Assembly (NCBI GenBank): GCA_032718565.1
Contig: JAVGVS010000181.1
Coordinates: 62,001 to 126,000 of the forward strand
Direction: 5' to 3'
Length of the DNA: 64,000 nucleotides
Source: Distichodus sexfasciatus
Taxonomy: Eukaryota; Chordata; Actinopteri; Characiformes; Distichodontidae
Made by a program: the position numbers and the translations under genes. Of the stretch, positions 43,701-55,839 are shown in pieces. A model generated the notes under the pieces. The model was not told the DNA's origin, made no database searches, and saw nothing but the letters and a program-made list of their open reading frames with translations. Every line of letters begins with the position of its first letter. The stretch's first letter is position 1.

Positions 43701-46700
43701 TTGCATCTATCATCCACATGTAAACTGAGGTTTCAGTCATTTTTGAAAACGCCGGCCAAAGGGTCGATTTCTAAGAACTCCCGGCTTCACTGTGGACTAC
43801 ATGTGGGCAGGGAAAACTGAGTTTTAGGTTCATAGCGTCGTAAGTGTGCGACTGGAAATGCGTTGACATCAGTTGTGTGAGGTCCATATTTTGATTCCAA
43901 AAAGCTAGACAGTTGGTGGCGTAACAGTAGGGTGTTCGCCCTGTGATCAGAAAGTCACAGGTTTGAATCCAGGGCTGTTAAAGTTAATGCCGAAGTACTC
44001 ATGAGCAAGGTACCGTCCCCAAGCACTGCTCTCGGGCGCTGCCCTTATTAGCTGCCACCTGCTCCTTCACGGATGGGTCACATGCAGAGGTCACATTTGG
44101 TTGTTGTGCACTGTGTGCTGTGGTGTGTTCACAATGACAAATAATCACTCACTTTCACTTTTTTATTGTATTTTTTATGAAGTCTTGAGGAACTCTTTTT
44201 ACATGTGTGTGTGTGTTCACATCTTGCAATAAATCACTTCCTATTTTTTCATTTTCCCTGCAAAATGTAAAGAAATTAGGAGGTGGTTTGAGTACTGTAT
44301 GTATGAACTTCTCTGTTTTGACCACGTCCTCCCACACTGATTTTAGAGGTCACCTGAGACGCAACCGTTTCACTTTTTGGCCTGTGATTCCCCATTTGGC
44401 CTGTAAGTGGCCGCCATTTCTACCCTAAAAGTTCTATATAAAAATTCACACCTGCATCCAGGCTTTTCCCTGACACTTTACATTTCCATTTATGCCATTT
44501 AGCAGACACTGAATTTCCTAATGTTCCTAATTTGCATTGTTGTTTACTATCAACATGGCTGAACGGTCATTTCACAGAAAAACCAGCGGATGCTTTCTCG
44601 CACCGCCGCCTTCTACTTCTCCCTCTTCTTCTGTCACTTAACGGCGGCCTGGACGCTTTTATAGTGTACACTGCCACCTGTTGGAATCCTCAAGATTAAC
44701 AAAAAGTATGCTTGCAAGAATAGCCAGTAGCAGCAGCGTCCACAAGCGCATGTGTCACGTAGTGTTAAGTATATCGCCGCCCTTAGGGTTAAGGGTCTTC
44801 CTCAGGGACCCAGTAAAGTTAATGTTTGACGAGTAGTGAAAATGTGAAAGAGATAAGAATCGACGAGCTACCTGTGTTTTTCGCTCTGCTGTGATGGATT
44901 TGACGTATTTCCGCACCAAGAGTCTTGTATACATCTTCCTCAGCAGTGAAGACACCTACAAAAAGCCCAGCCTGTAACCTTTGCTGTGGTTATCGCTGGT
45001 TCGAGTTTGCTTTATAAACTGGATTCAGGCCGGTTCACCCACCTCTTGCATGATGGGAGGGGGCGTTAGCCATGTGTTTTTATCCAGCACGGATGTGGGC
45101 AAACATTCTCTCAGCCGCGTGAAATAACTTTGGCGGACGAAGTCGAGATACTCAGAGTTGTCCACACTGAGAGGCTGATTTCTGTTCATGAAGCCTTTGA
45201 TGAATCTGTGGGAAGGAGATAAATGTGGTGTAATATCACGGCGATCCGGATTGAGGTAGTTTTATTTTGGGGTAAATCATATGTACAAATATTCTTATTA
45301 TCCTCTAGTTATTTGAGTTAGGGCTGCACAATATTGGGGAAAAAATATAGTGCAACGTTTTTGTCTTTGATTTGTATGGAAATATAAAAATCATTTTATT
45401 GTAATTTTAACCTACTTTAAACTGTCATAAGTAAATGAAAATAAAGAACATGTGACTTGAATATCTCAAATTGGAAAGAATTCATCACCGCAACTTTTCC
45501 CACAATTTTTGACCAATTATTGTTGTTTCCCCACAAAACGCTGAGCCATATGTCAGCAAAGTCACTTCCTTGTTACATTTAGAAGACGCAGGAAACGTGT
45601 GATAAAAACGAATAATAACTAAATGATTGATGGTTAATAAAAATAATAGTGGTTTGTTCCCATCATTTTAATAAATTGTTAAAAAATCATTATAAGGGGG
45701 GATAAAAACGCAATTTCTCCACAGCTTAATTGCAACAAAACGACTAAAAACACCACAACTTTCATCCCCTTTTTTAAAGAAAAGCTGCTGCAAAATCAGC
45801 CATTTTAGGCCACAACAGTCTCTCAAAAGGCAGCGAAATCCTGGAGGGACTGATCAAGAGGTGAAAAAGGTTAATTTAGTTGATACTGCATGTCCTGCAA
45901 TGTGATTACTGGACACATTTCAAAAAGACACTAACAATACCTCAAGCAGCACAGATGTCGGCAAACGTTCTTTCAGTCGCTCTGTTCCACTGCATTTTTG
46001 TCATCTGCATGTTCAACGTATCTGCTTTATACAATTTCTCATCCCGTGTGTAGGGCAATTCACAGTTTTAACGTCTTACTTCTTGATGACCTTGACAGCC
46101 CAGGCTCTCCTCTCACGCTCCTTTCTTGCTTGTAGACCTCGCCAACAAGTTTCAATCTTAGTCGCTAAACAAGGAGACAAAGGAAATAAAAGTTCAGGTG
46201 TTGATGCAATTTTTTATCATTTACTTTATGCTTGAGATTTGAGACGTTTCACTGATAATACCTGCATCTCTTTGCCTCTGGTATTCTCCTTTCACCTTGT
46301 AGCCTTTGTATTTGGCTTGTATTCTTGTAGCTAAAAGGAGAGGGAAGCATTATTATCAGTAGGGACTAGGGGTGTTGAAATCAATCGCACCATCGATGCA
46401 TCGCGATTCAGATGTGGACGATTCTGCATCGATGCAATGGCAGACCATAATGGATTATAATAACGGAGGTTTTCAACCAGCGCTTCACTGCAGGAGTTCT
46501 GTGACATGCAATACATTAATACTACTGAAATCACTTTGTAAAAATTATTCAATTCAATTATTCAATTATTTTCATTTTTCAAAACATTTCCAGATGATTT
46601 GAGCATCTTTATTAATAATGAATTTAATGTCAAATACCTCAAAAAATACTCTCCCTACACTAAGACATACGCTTAGTCTGAGTGTTGGTCTCAGAAGCAG

Positions 46701-49700
46701 CTGAAAACCCCTGAATTATATCATAATGACATTGCTTGGTTGTCAAGACATTGCTAATTCAAGTTAAAAAGAACATCACGGTAGAAACTGGCTGCACGAT
46801 CTGTAATCCAGGCTCAATCTGCGTGTAATGTGAAGTAATGTAGAACAAATGATGGCATGTATGCATCAAGATATCGTAACAAATCGCATCAAGAGACCAG
46901 CGAAGGTTCACACCTCTAGTAGGGGCCACTGTATTTAACGTGGTTACAAGCAATTAAAAGCTTTTCTCAACCACGCTGTCTAAAATTGACTTATGTTTTT
47001 ACATAATAAGATCCCAAGATCATTATATAGTCTTACCCAGTTCATGTTTACAGATGTCAAAAGCGTCTTCCGTGGCAAATAGTGTTCTGGCGTAGCGAAT
47101 AAAGATCTTGGTCCTTGATAAACAAGAATATGGAAGAAATAAAAGCCAGTAAAACTTTACAGCGGGGGTAGTCCTGGAGGCAGGGGTAGTCCTGGAGGCA
47201 GGGGTAGTCCTGGAGGTCCCGTGTCCTAGGCGTTGTGCATCCAACTGGATTTCAGAACATTTACACCTGATCTCAGGTAGATAACCACCAGAAGAGACTG
47301 ATCGGGTAGAATGGAAAACCTCCAGGACACCGGACCTCCAGGATCGGAGTTGTCTAACCCTGTTTTACAACAAGATCTGGTGGAGTTTGGGTGACGCTTT
47401 AACGCTGTACCTGCCCATCTTATATTCGTCCGGTTTGTAGCCCAGGTGTTTGACCAGTCGTTTCACACCTTCTGCTGCCGTCCCCTTCCAAGCGGGCCAG
47501 GTGTCTGGACAGAGAGGCTTATACCTGAATTTAGAAAAATGAAAAACCATTCGGCCATCACTCCTTGAAATGACCGTAAGTGCTAACTTTTACAAGCAGT
47601 GTTCCAGTATGAAATCATGTGGTCGTCAGCATCGTACCTCTTCAGGAAGAGCTGGTATCTCCTGCGGTATGCAAAGCCAGCTCGTCTCACTCTCAAATGC
47701 TCCATCAGGCCCAGGTACTTGATTTGATGTCTCACCAGAACGTCGTCAAAACAGGCTGTGGGAACCAGAAAAGAGCGGGGGGAGATGCGTCATCAACAGG
47801 GGCGGACTGACCCGTTCAGTAACCAAGATTTAGGCAGTCTAACTGACAGCAACAGCAGGGGACGCTAATACGATCATTTGTCAAATGTAAAATCCATAAA
47901 AGTCCAGTTGTTGGGCCTACGTGGGAGAAAGTCCATGGCCATTTTTTAGTCCCAGTCTGTCCCTGATCATAAACCACTCAGGACCCCTAAAAATATTATA
48001 TCGGGCAAAAAAATTAAAAGACTCACCTGCTTTTTTGCCGTCATTGGGTTTGAGGCATCGTACGTACCACGCCTCTTTGGACATGAGAATCTCCGTCAGG
48101 CCAGTGAGGCTGTTCTTAAACTGGGTGGCAACCTGTTTTATCACAAATTTATCAACTCCATGACACGTGTAAAATATAACTTGTGATTCTCATAGTTTTC
48201 TACAGAGTCTCTAAAAACACAGGTGTGAAAAAAGACGTATCGGGGTCATTGTAGACTTCAAAAATGGAGCTGAGGGAGGGGGTAAATTGTGAAAATTCAG
48301 AAATCTCAACTTTACACACTTTTTAATGTCTGATACTGATACCGGTTTTGTAAATTCGGATATCTGCCGATACAAATCTAAAACAATCTCTTTCTTAAAC
48401 AGAAAACAGAAAATTATACTTTAAAAGTGTCTGAGATTATGACTGAGATTATTCTGTTCTGCTTAAGGAAATTATTGATTACACACCCATATGTATATGC
48501 TAAATTATTTGTTATTAAAATAACTTCTAAAAAATTATCTGTTTAAACACAGTTGTGTAATTTAGTGACGGTCCCTAATCCTGCGGCGCTAAAAGCATCA
48601 GGAACACAGAGGTTGTGAGCGAGAGCTGGTGCTGTAAAGGAAATTAAACAGTATAATGGTGTGATTTGCTTTTTGGGGTTGTAGTGTGTTGCGTTGTTCT
48701 GCTCATCGTCATATCAATATGTAATAAGAAATGAATTAGTGTGAATGTTGAACAATAAACCAGCTTTACCGCAGTACCACTTCCTATGCAGAACCAATTG
48801 AGCGTGTGCACATTTTACAGATCGGCTCCATAGATCGGCCCAGTGCCACCGATACCCGATCCAGCTATCTGAGTCGTTATCAGACCAATATCAGATCCAC
48901 ATATCGGATCGGTGCCATCTTTAAAGTTTACAAGAAATAGATTCAGAAATTTGTTTACATTGTTAAGTTGTTGACAATTTTCAGAGATTAAAGTTGTAAA
49001 TTGACAAAAAACACTGATATCCTCTGGCATACATTTGTGAGACAAAAGTCATAAGCCTGACTTTACAATGTTTTGTCATAGATTTAAGACTTTTTTCTGC
49101 AAATTTGTGACATTACAATGTAAAATGACCTATTATATATAATTATTATTTTATAACTAACCAGAGGTCCTAAACACCTGCGTGATTTACTAAAATGACA
49201 AGTGGTTCTTTTTACCGTTTCAGGTCGTTTCTTGGTCTCTGGTTCATTGGCGGGGAAGCAGTGCTGTATGATGGCGTTTTTTGACTGCCGCATCACCTAA
49301 AAAAAAAATCACATAACTGGTGTAAAGGTGCTAATGCTACACTTAGATTAGACTAATTTATCTATTTGAAAATTAAATAACTATAGATACAAATTAAAGT
49401 CAAACGGCTCATAAAATACAAAGTTGCAGAGGCGCAGGAATGACAAAGGTGACTGTATTATTTGTTCATTTTTAAACAAATTTCAAAACCAAATTAAAAT
49501 TTTGGGATCAAATGAAATTGAAAAACTGAAAAAAATCATATTCCATTTTGTGTTGTTGGACAGAAGTGGCTGGTAAGAGCAAAACATTAGATTTTTGGTT
49601 TAATAAAAACAACAACAAAGAAACGAGTGATCCGTGGATTAGGCTTCCCTTACAAAAACAAAATGCTCGTGGCAGGTTTGCGACAAACTTGTGATTAATT

Positions 49701-52700
49701 TATGGCAAACCGTGGAGTTTTCCAGAATATGTTGCCACAAGTCTGCTGTTGTCAGTAACTAGTGGCAAACTAGTGGCAAACTTAGTAGCAATGTTCTGGC
49801 AACAATGACAAATCGCCACTAGTGGTAAATGCATTTGCCAGTGATTTGCCAAAACAATTAGCCATGTGAAGATATGACCTTAACAAAAGTTAACAAAAGG
49901 AAACATTAACGAGGACCTGGAGCACAAGAAGTCCCTGTCGGCCAAATATGGGATTTGCGGGAGGCGGTTGTGACAATAAATAATACAAATTGTGTAGCTC
50001 AAATGCTTACATCTTTGATGTTCCTGTACAGGAGATCGTTATTCTTGTCAAGGAATCCTAAAGGGAAAAAAGCCTTAATGAGTATACTAAAAAGCCTTTA
50101 ATTACTCAAGAAATATTGCAGTCTCATTGAGCATGTTTCCCCCAAATAAATCAGATAATATAGAGACAAAGAGAGAGAAGACAGGAAAGTAGGAGCTGCT
50201 GTTTTCCTCTCACCGCTGACACTGTAGGTGACCTCGCCCGCGTAGTGCAGCAGCCGGAAGTTCCCTCGCCCCAGGGTCTTGCGTGTTTTCTGGTCAGCCA
50301 ACTTGTGCCTGCAGATTAGAGAACCTGTCGCGTTTCCTTCAGGGTGACACTCTGATATTCAGCTGTTTCATGATACACTCCCTAAAGCCCAAGTCGCCGT
50401 CGGGCAGACTGGATACGTGTGAATTTTCACTGGAATTTTAAAAATATTACTTAGCAGTACACTAGAATTTGTTTCTGGAACACAGACAAGTAAACGTCAG
50501 GTATAGTAAAATATATTAAACATGGCACGATGCCACTTTTTATGTCCGATACGATACCGATATTGTAAATTTGGATATCACCGATGCGATACAAATCCGA
50601 TACAGTCTCTAAGACTTTTAAACGTAATTGCGTGGTATGCTTTTGGGGTTGCTTAGGGCCCGTCACAAAATTACAGAACTGTGTTTAAATTAATAATTTT
50701 TGAGATTCTTTAAAATCTTGAATCTTTTATATGCTAAATTCTTTTGTAATAAAATAACATCTCAAAATTATTCATTTCAAACACAGTTTTCTCATTTTGA
50801 GATGCTCCCTAATCGTGCGGTAGGGATAATCATGCGATTTGCTTTTGTGGGTGTAGTGCGTTGCGTTGCTTGTTCTGCTCACTGTCATATCAATATGTAG
50901 GAATTAGCGTGAATGTCAAACAATAAACCAGCTTTACCGCAGTAACACTTCCCATGCAGAACCAAGAGAGCGTGCGCACATTTACAGATCAGCTCCATAG
51001 ATCGGCCCAATGCCACCGATATCCGATCCAGCTATTTGAGTTGTAAATCGCCCCCTCGGCCCCATCTTTAATATAAATTAACACTAGTTACATTGAAATA
51101 ACACTGGTTGCCTAAAAATGAAGCTCTATTGGCCTTTACAGTGAGACCTTTTGTGCTGGACAGGTTTTTGTCACACAGTGGATTTATCAGTGTTCACATG
51201 ACTCACGTTAGGAAATGTGGATGTCCAGACAACTTCTCCTCCAGCTTCTCCAGGAAAGTGAGATCTGAGGCTTCTCCTGGACGCAAACACTCTTCATCCT
51301 GTAATAGTGCCAGTTTCGAAAAACCCAAGATGTATAAAACATATATAATGTACTACATTTTTACTACTCAAGTACTCAAAAGTGAAAGCGAGAGATTATT
51401 TGTCCTTGTGAACACAGCACAACACCGCACATAGTGCACCACAACCAAATGTGACCTCTGCGTTTGACCCATCTGTGAAGGAGCAGTGGGCAGCTGACAT
51501 GGGCAGCGTAACCGTCATACCCTTACGATTACCCTAACTGCTCTCAAAAAAGGGGAAAGGTATCTTATTCTCACCAGCACTGAGATGATCCCTCTGTACT
51601 TCTCTTCCACAAGGTCACAGATGATCTTGTTGTTGAAATATGATACTGGTTCCCACTGTTTCAGACCAATATTTGTCAGCAAAAAAGTGAGACATCTTAC
51701 CAAGCAAAATGAATCATGTGGAGAAATCAGTCTTAGGTCCAGTAAAGCAGTAAAATACGTATATTAATATAAATAATATAATTAGTCATATTCCTGTTAC
51801 TGCAAGAAATTTGCAAAGCAACACGAAGACAAAAATAAGGCTGTTCTGTGTGTTTTCACCTCAATCCCTTCCAGCTCATACTCCTCCTGCTCAGATTTGA
51901 TGGTGAGCTGAATGAAGAGCTGCTGGAGTTTTTCATTGCAGTAATTTATGCAGAATTGTTCAAAACTGATTGGACAAAAAAGAAAATCTCAAAATAAACA
52001 TAAAATAACACGCACACATGTTTAAACTTTTAACTTTACATGCCACCAGGACCGGTGCTAGCCATTTGCACGGCCTAAGCATAACAGTTTTGTGTCTCAT
52101 GGTTTTTTAATGAAGCTACAGCTGTTACTGTAAGCAGCCAGTGGACTGATTCTCCATTTGGTCTAAAATATTTTACTGATTCTGGTATAACCCTAGGGAG
52201 ACTGCGTGATCTCCATTAAACGGTAATATGTAATAAGAACAGATGTGTCCACGGGGTCTGTCCTGACATTCTAATGTAAGAGAAGTTGATGATACTAATG
52301 ATTCCATTTTCAACCCAATTAACCCCCTTTCATGGCTTTCTGTATATGACACTGTCTGTTTTACATTAAGTATGTGATTATTATTTTACACTGAAGAGTG
52401 AAGAGTCGGATTAGACACACAGACCACTTTTACCTGTTCACATCAAATACTTCAAATCCATAGATGTCAAGAAGACCAATAACCGTCTTTCTGGTTGTGT
52501 CCTAGAATGTCAAAACTACATTTTTGAAAAATGCATGTCTTAAGGACAAATAATTTATATTTATAACAGACGGCAGACTTACCTTGTTTGCTAAAGACTC
52601 GTTGATCTTATTGACCAGCCATGTGAACGTTCGCCCGTAGATGGCTTTGGCTAGAGCATCTCTGGCATATTTCGCATGATCGACAGTGAAGGGGCTTAAA

Positions 52701-55700
52701 ACCTGCAAACAATTTATTTGAGAGAATTTCTTACCGATTGAGATTAGCATTTTGGGAGATCTACATGCACATTATTTCGTTCACTGAACGTTGAAGTGCC
52801 ACAAACCACACTGGACTTTGATTTTGATTAATTAGTAATAATTATGAAAGTGAGTGATTATTAGTCATTGTGAACACAGCACAGCACAGCACACAATGCA
52901 CCACAACCATATAAGACCTCTGCGTTTGACCCATCCGTCAAGGAGCAGTAAGAAGCTGACAGGAGCAGTGTCCGGGATGCAGTGCTTGGGGACGGTACCT
53001 TGCTCATGAGTACCTCAGTGGTACCTTTACCGATTCAGGACCGGTAAAGGGAATACTGAGGTACTACTGAGGTACTCATGAGCAGTGCTTATGGACAGTA
53101 CATTGCTCATGAGTACCTCAGTGCTACCTTTAACAGTACCACAGTGGTATTGGTAAAGGTACTATTGAGGTACTCATGACGTCTGGGATTTGAAGCGGTG
53201 ACCTTCCAGTCACAGGGCAAATGTACAAACCGTTCTGCTATCAACTGCCAAATATAAATATTGATAACAAAGGAAGAGAGGTAGAAGAAGAGAAAACTGC
53301 TTTTACCTCTTCTGCTTTGGCCTCAATCTTTCTGTGAGTTAAACCCTCCCGTAAGACTTGGGCTGGAATCCCTAACAACTGGAAAAGAAGAGAGAGAGAA
53401 GGGAGGAATTGACCTACACGGTCAGAAAGCTCTATACCTTTGCCCATAATTTACATTTACAGCATTTAGCAAACCCTCTTATCCAGAGCGACTTACATTT
53501 CCTAATTTCAGGGACAGTTGAGAGCAACTAAGGTTTAAGGGTCTTGATTAGAGACCCAGTGTTGGTAATGCCAGAGCTCGGATTCAAACCCGCAACCTCT
53601 TGGTCTAAAGGCGAGTGTCCTGCCACTAGACCACCAACGCAAATTTTGACGGATTTTTCAAATGATTTCTGTTGCATTTAAAATTAGATTCGTAAGAAAG
53701 CGATTATTATATTGACACCTCAAACTTTTAGTGACAAATTTGCCAGGTGCATAAGTTATCCACAAAGTTTGCCACAACTCCACCGCAACTTTGTCACAAA
53801 CCTAATTTGCATGTGAAAATACAACCTTGCTGCAAATTCGCAGCAACACTGCCAAAGGTTAATGGTAACTGTTTGCCAGTAGCCTAAAATTTTTGTAAGG
53901 GTACACATTTAAATTCCGGTGGGAATCTACATAAACTTTGTTGATTGCAACAATGAAAGAACGGCACAGGATTTTGAAAAGATCACATGCATCACATGCA
54001 TCTCTGGTTCATCTTAAGACAAAAACAACATTAAAGGAATCCCACCTTAGAAAGCCAGTGTATCTCATCGCTGCTGTTGATTGTGGCATAACCCCGGGAG
54101 GACGCCTCAAAGTGAACGTTTCCGAGATGGAGGACACTGGCGATAATTGCAAACAAATTCTGCAAAAAAATAAAAAAATTCAGTGCTTTGTGTCAGTGCA
54201 TTTACAGACTGTGTATATATATAGGTTTGAGAGTGAGACTACCTCAATGTCCTTATCATTGAAATCAATGACAGTCAAAGCTTTGTGCACCGTTTTCCAG
54301 TCAGCCTTGTCGTTGATTGAGCTCACTTTGGCACACGCTCCCTAAAAAAACACAGGTGAGGTTTCAACATGAGCTTGTCTTCCAGTTCAACACCAATACC
54401 AATAATCAGCAAATCGTCTAACATCGGTCTCCGATAATCAGCCTGGGGTGCGTTTCCCAAAAGCATAGTTACTACATTAGTCGATAATGTACAGTCCAAT
54501 ATAAAATAAAATTTGTAATGATTTTTATGGCTTTTGGAGGACATTTTAATATGTGGGGACCAAACTGTCTTAGGGAGCAATGCTTAAAGTAATTTTAATT
54601 AATTATAGTAATCAACAGAAGTTCTCACAAATCCAGCAAGACGTACTGTATGTGTAAATACCTGAACAAGATATTGATAATTTTGGACATTTCGCTCCAA
54701 ACCAAGCCACCGAAGAAGTTCCTCCTCTCCCCCTTCCACCAGCTGATAGAAGATGTGGAAGTTTCTCTCGCCGTGGTTCTGGTGGACCACACGGGACTTC
54801 TCCAGCAGGTAGCTAAGGATGTGACCACCAACAGCTGCTCCCTGCACAACAAATCTTTAAATAATTAACTTTGGTGTAAGACAAAACCTCTAAAACCACT
54901 TAATCAAATGCAATGCTTTACCTGGTGGTCAAACTGAATGTCCATGTACTTCCCGAAACGACTCGAGTTGTCATTTTTTAGTGTTTTGGCGTTCCCGAAA
55001 GCCTGAAAGGAGATCACATTGGAGACATTTTCTCAGCTCATCAATCTTTAAAATATTAATATAACTTAATATTCATAATAACCTGAAAACTTACAGCTTG
55101 CCAATCACAATCTGCAAAACACAACACGTTATATAACACGTTAATAACACGTTATTCCCATCAGTCTCATAATCACTGATGGGAATAACGGCATTAAGAA
55201 CGACATATTTTTTTCAGTAACGGGCAAACTATTTAATTATGTTTACCATTTTTACCACGCCGTTATCGTTACTGAAAACAAAATGCGGCGCGTTACTACA
55301 TCCGACCAGTGGTGCGTTTCCCAAAAGCATAGTAGCTAACGTATCGAGAACTACGTTAGCAACACTATGTTAGTTGCTAATGTACAGTATATTAGCAACT
55401 ATGCTTTTGGGAAACGCATCCAAGCTCGCGCTCGTGTTTTTCACTATTTTCTTTGGTGGGGAGCGGCGAAACAACAGAATAAATGATGATGATTGGCTAA
55501 GGAAAAGTAAGATTTCATGATTAGTTAATCAGAGGCAGAGTTGGGCGGACGTTCACATGCGACCACCAGACACACGCAGTAATGGCGAAACCATTTTTTA
55601 AACTGTAACGCAGTAGTTACTTTCCCTGGTAATTAGTTACATTTATAATGCAGTAACTCAGTTACGAACTCAACTAATTACTAATAACTTTTTTTAAGTA

Positions 55701-55792
55701 ATGTTCCCAACACCGCTTATAATACATTTTTCTATTTTTTTTTCTTTACACAACGTTCTTGTAAGGTTTCTTTAACTTCAACTGTTGTAAAA

Positions 55793-55839
<47 letters not shown>

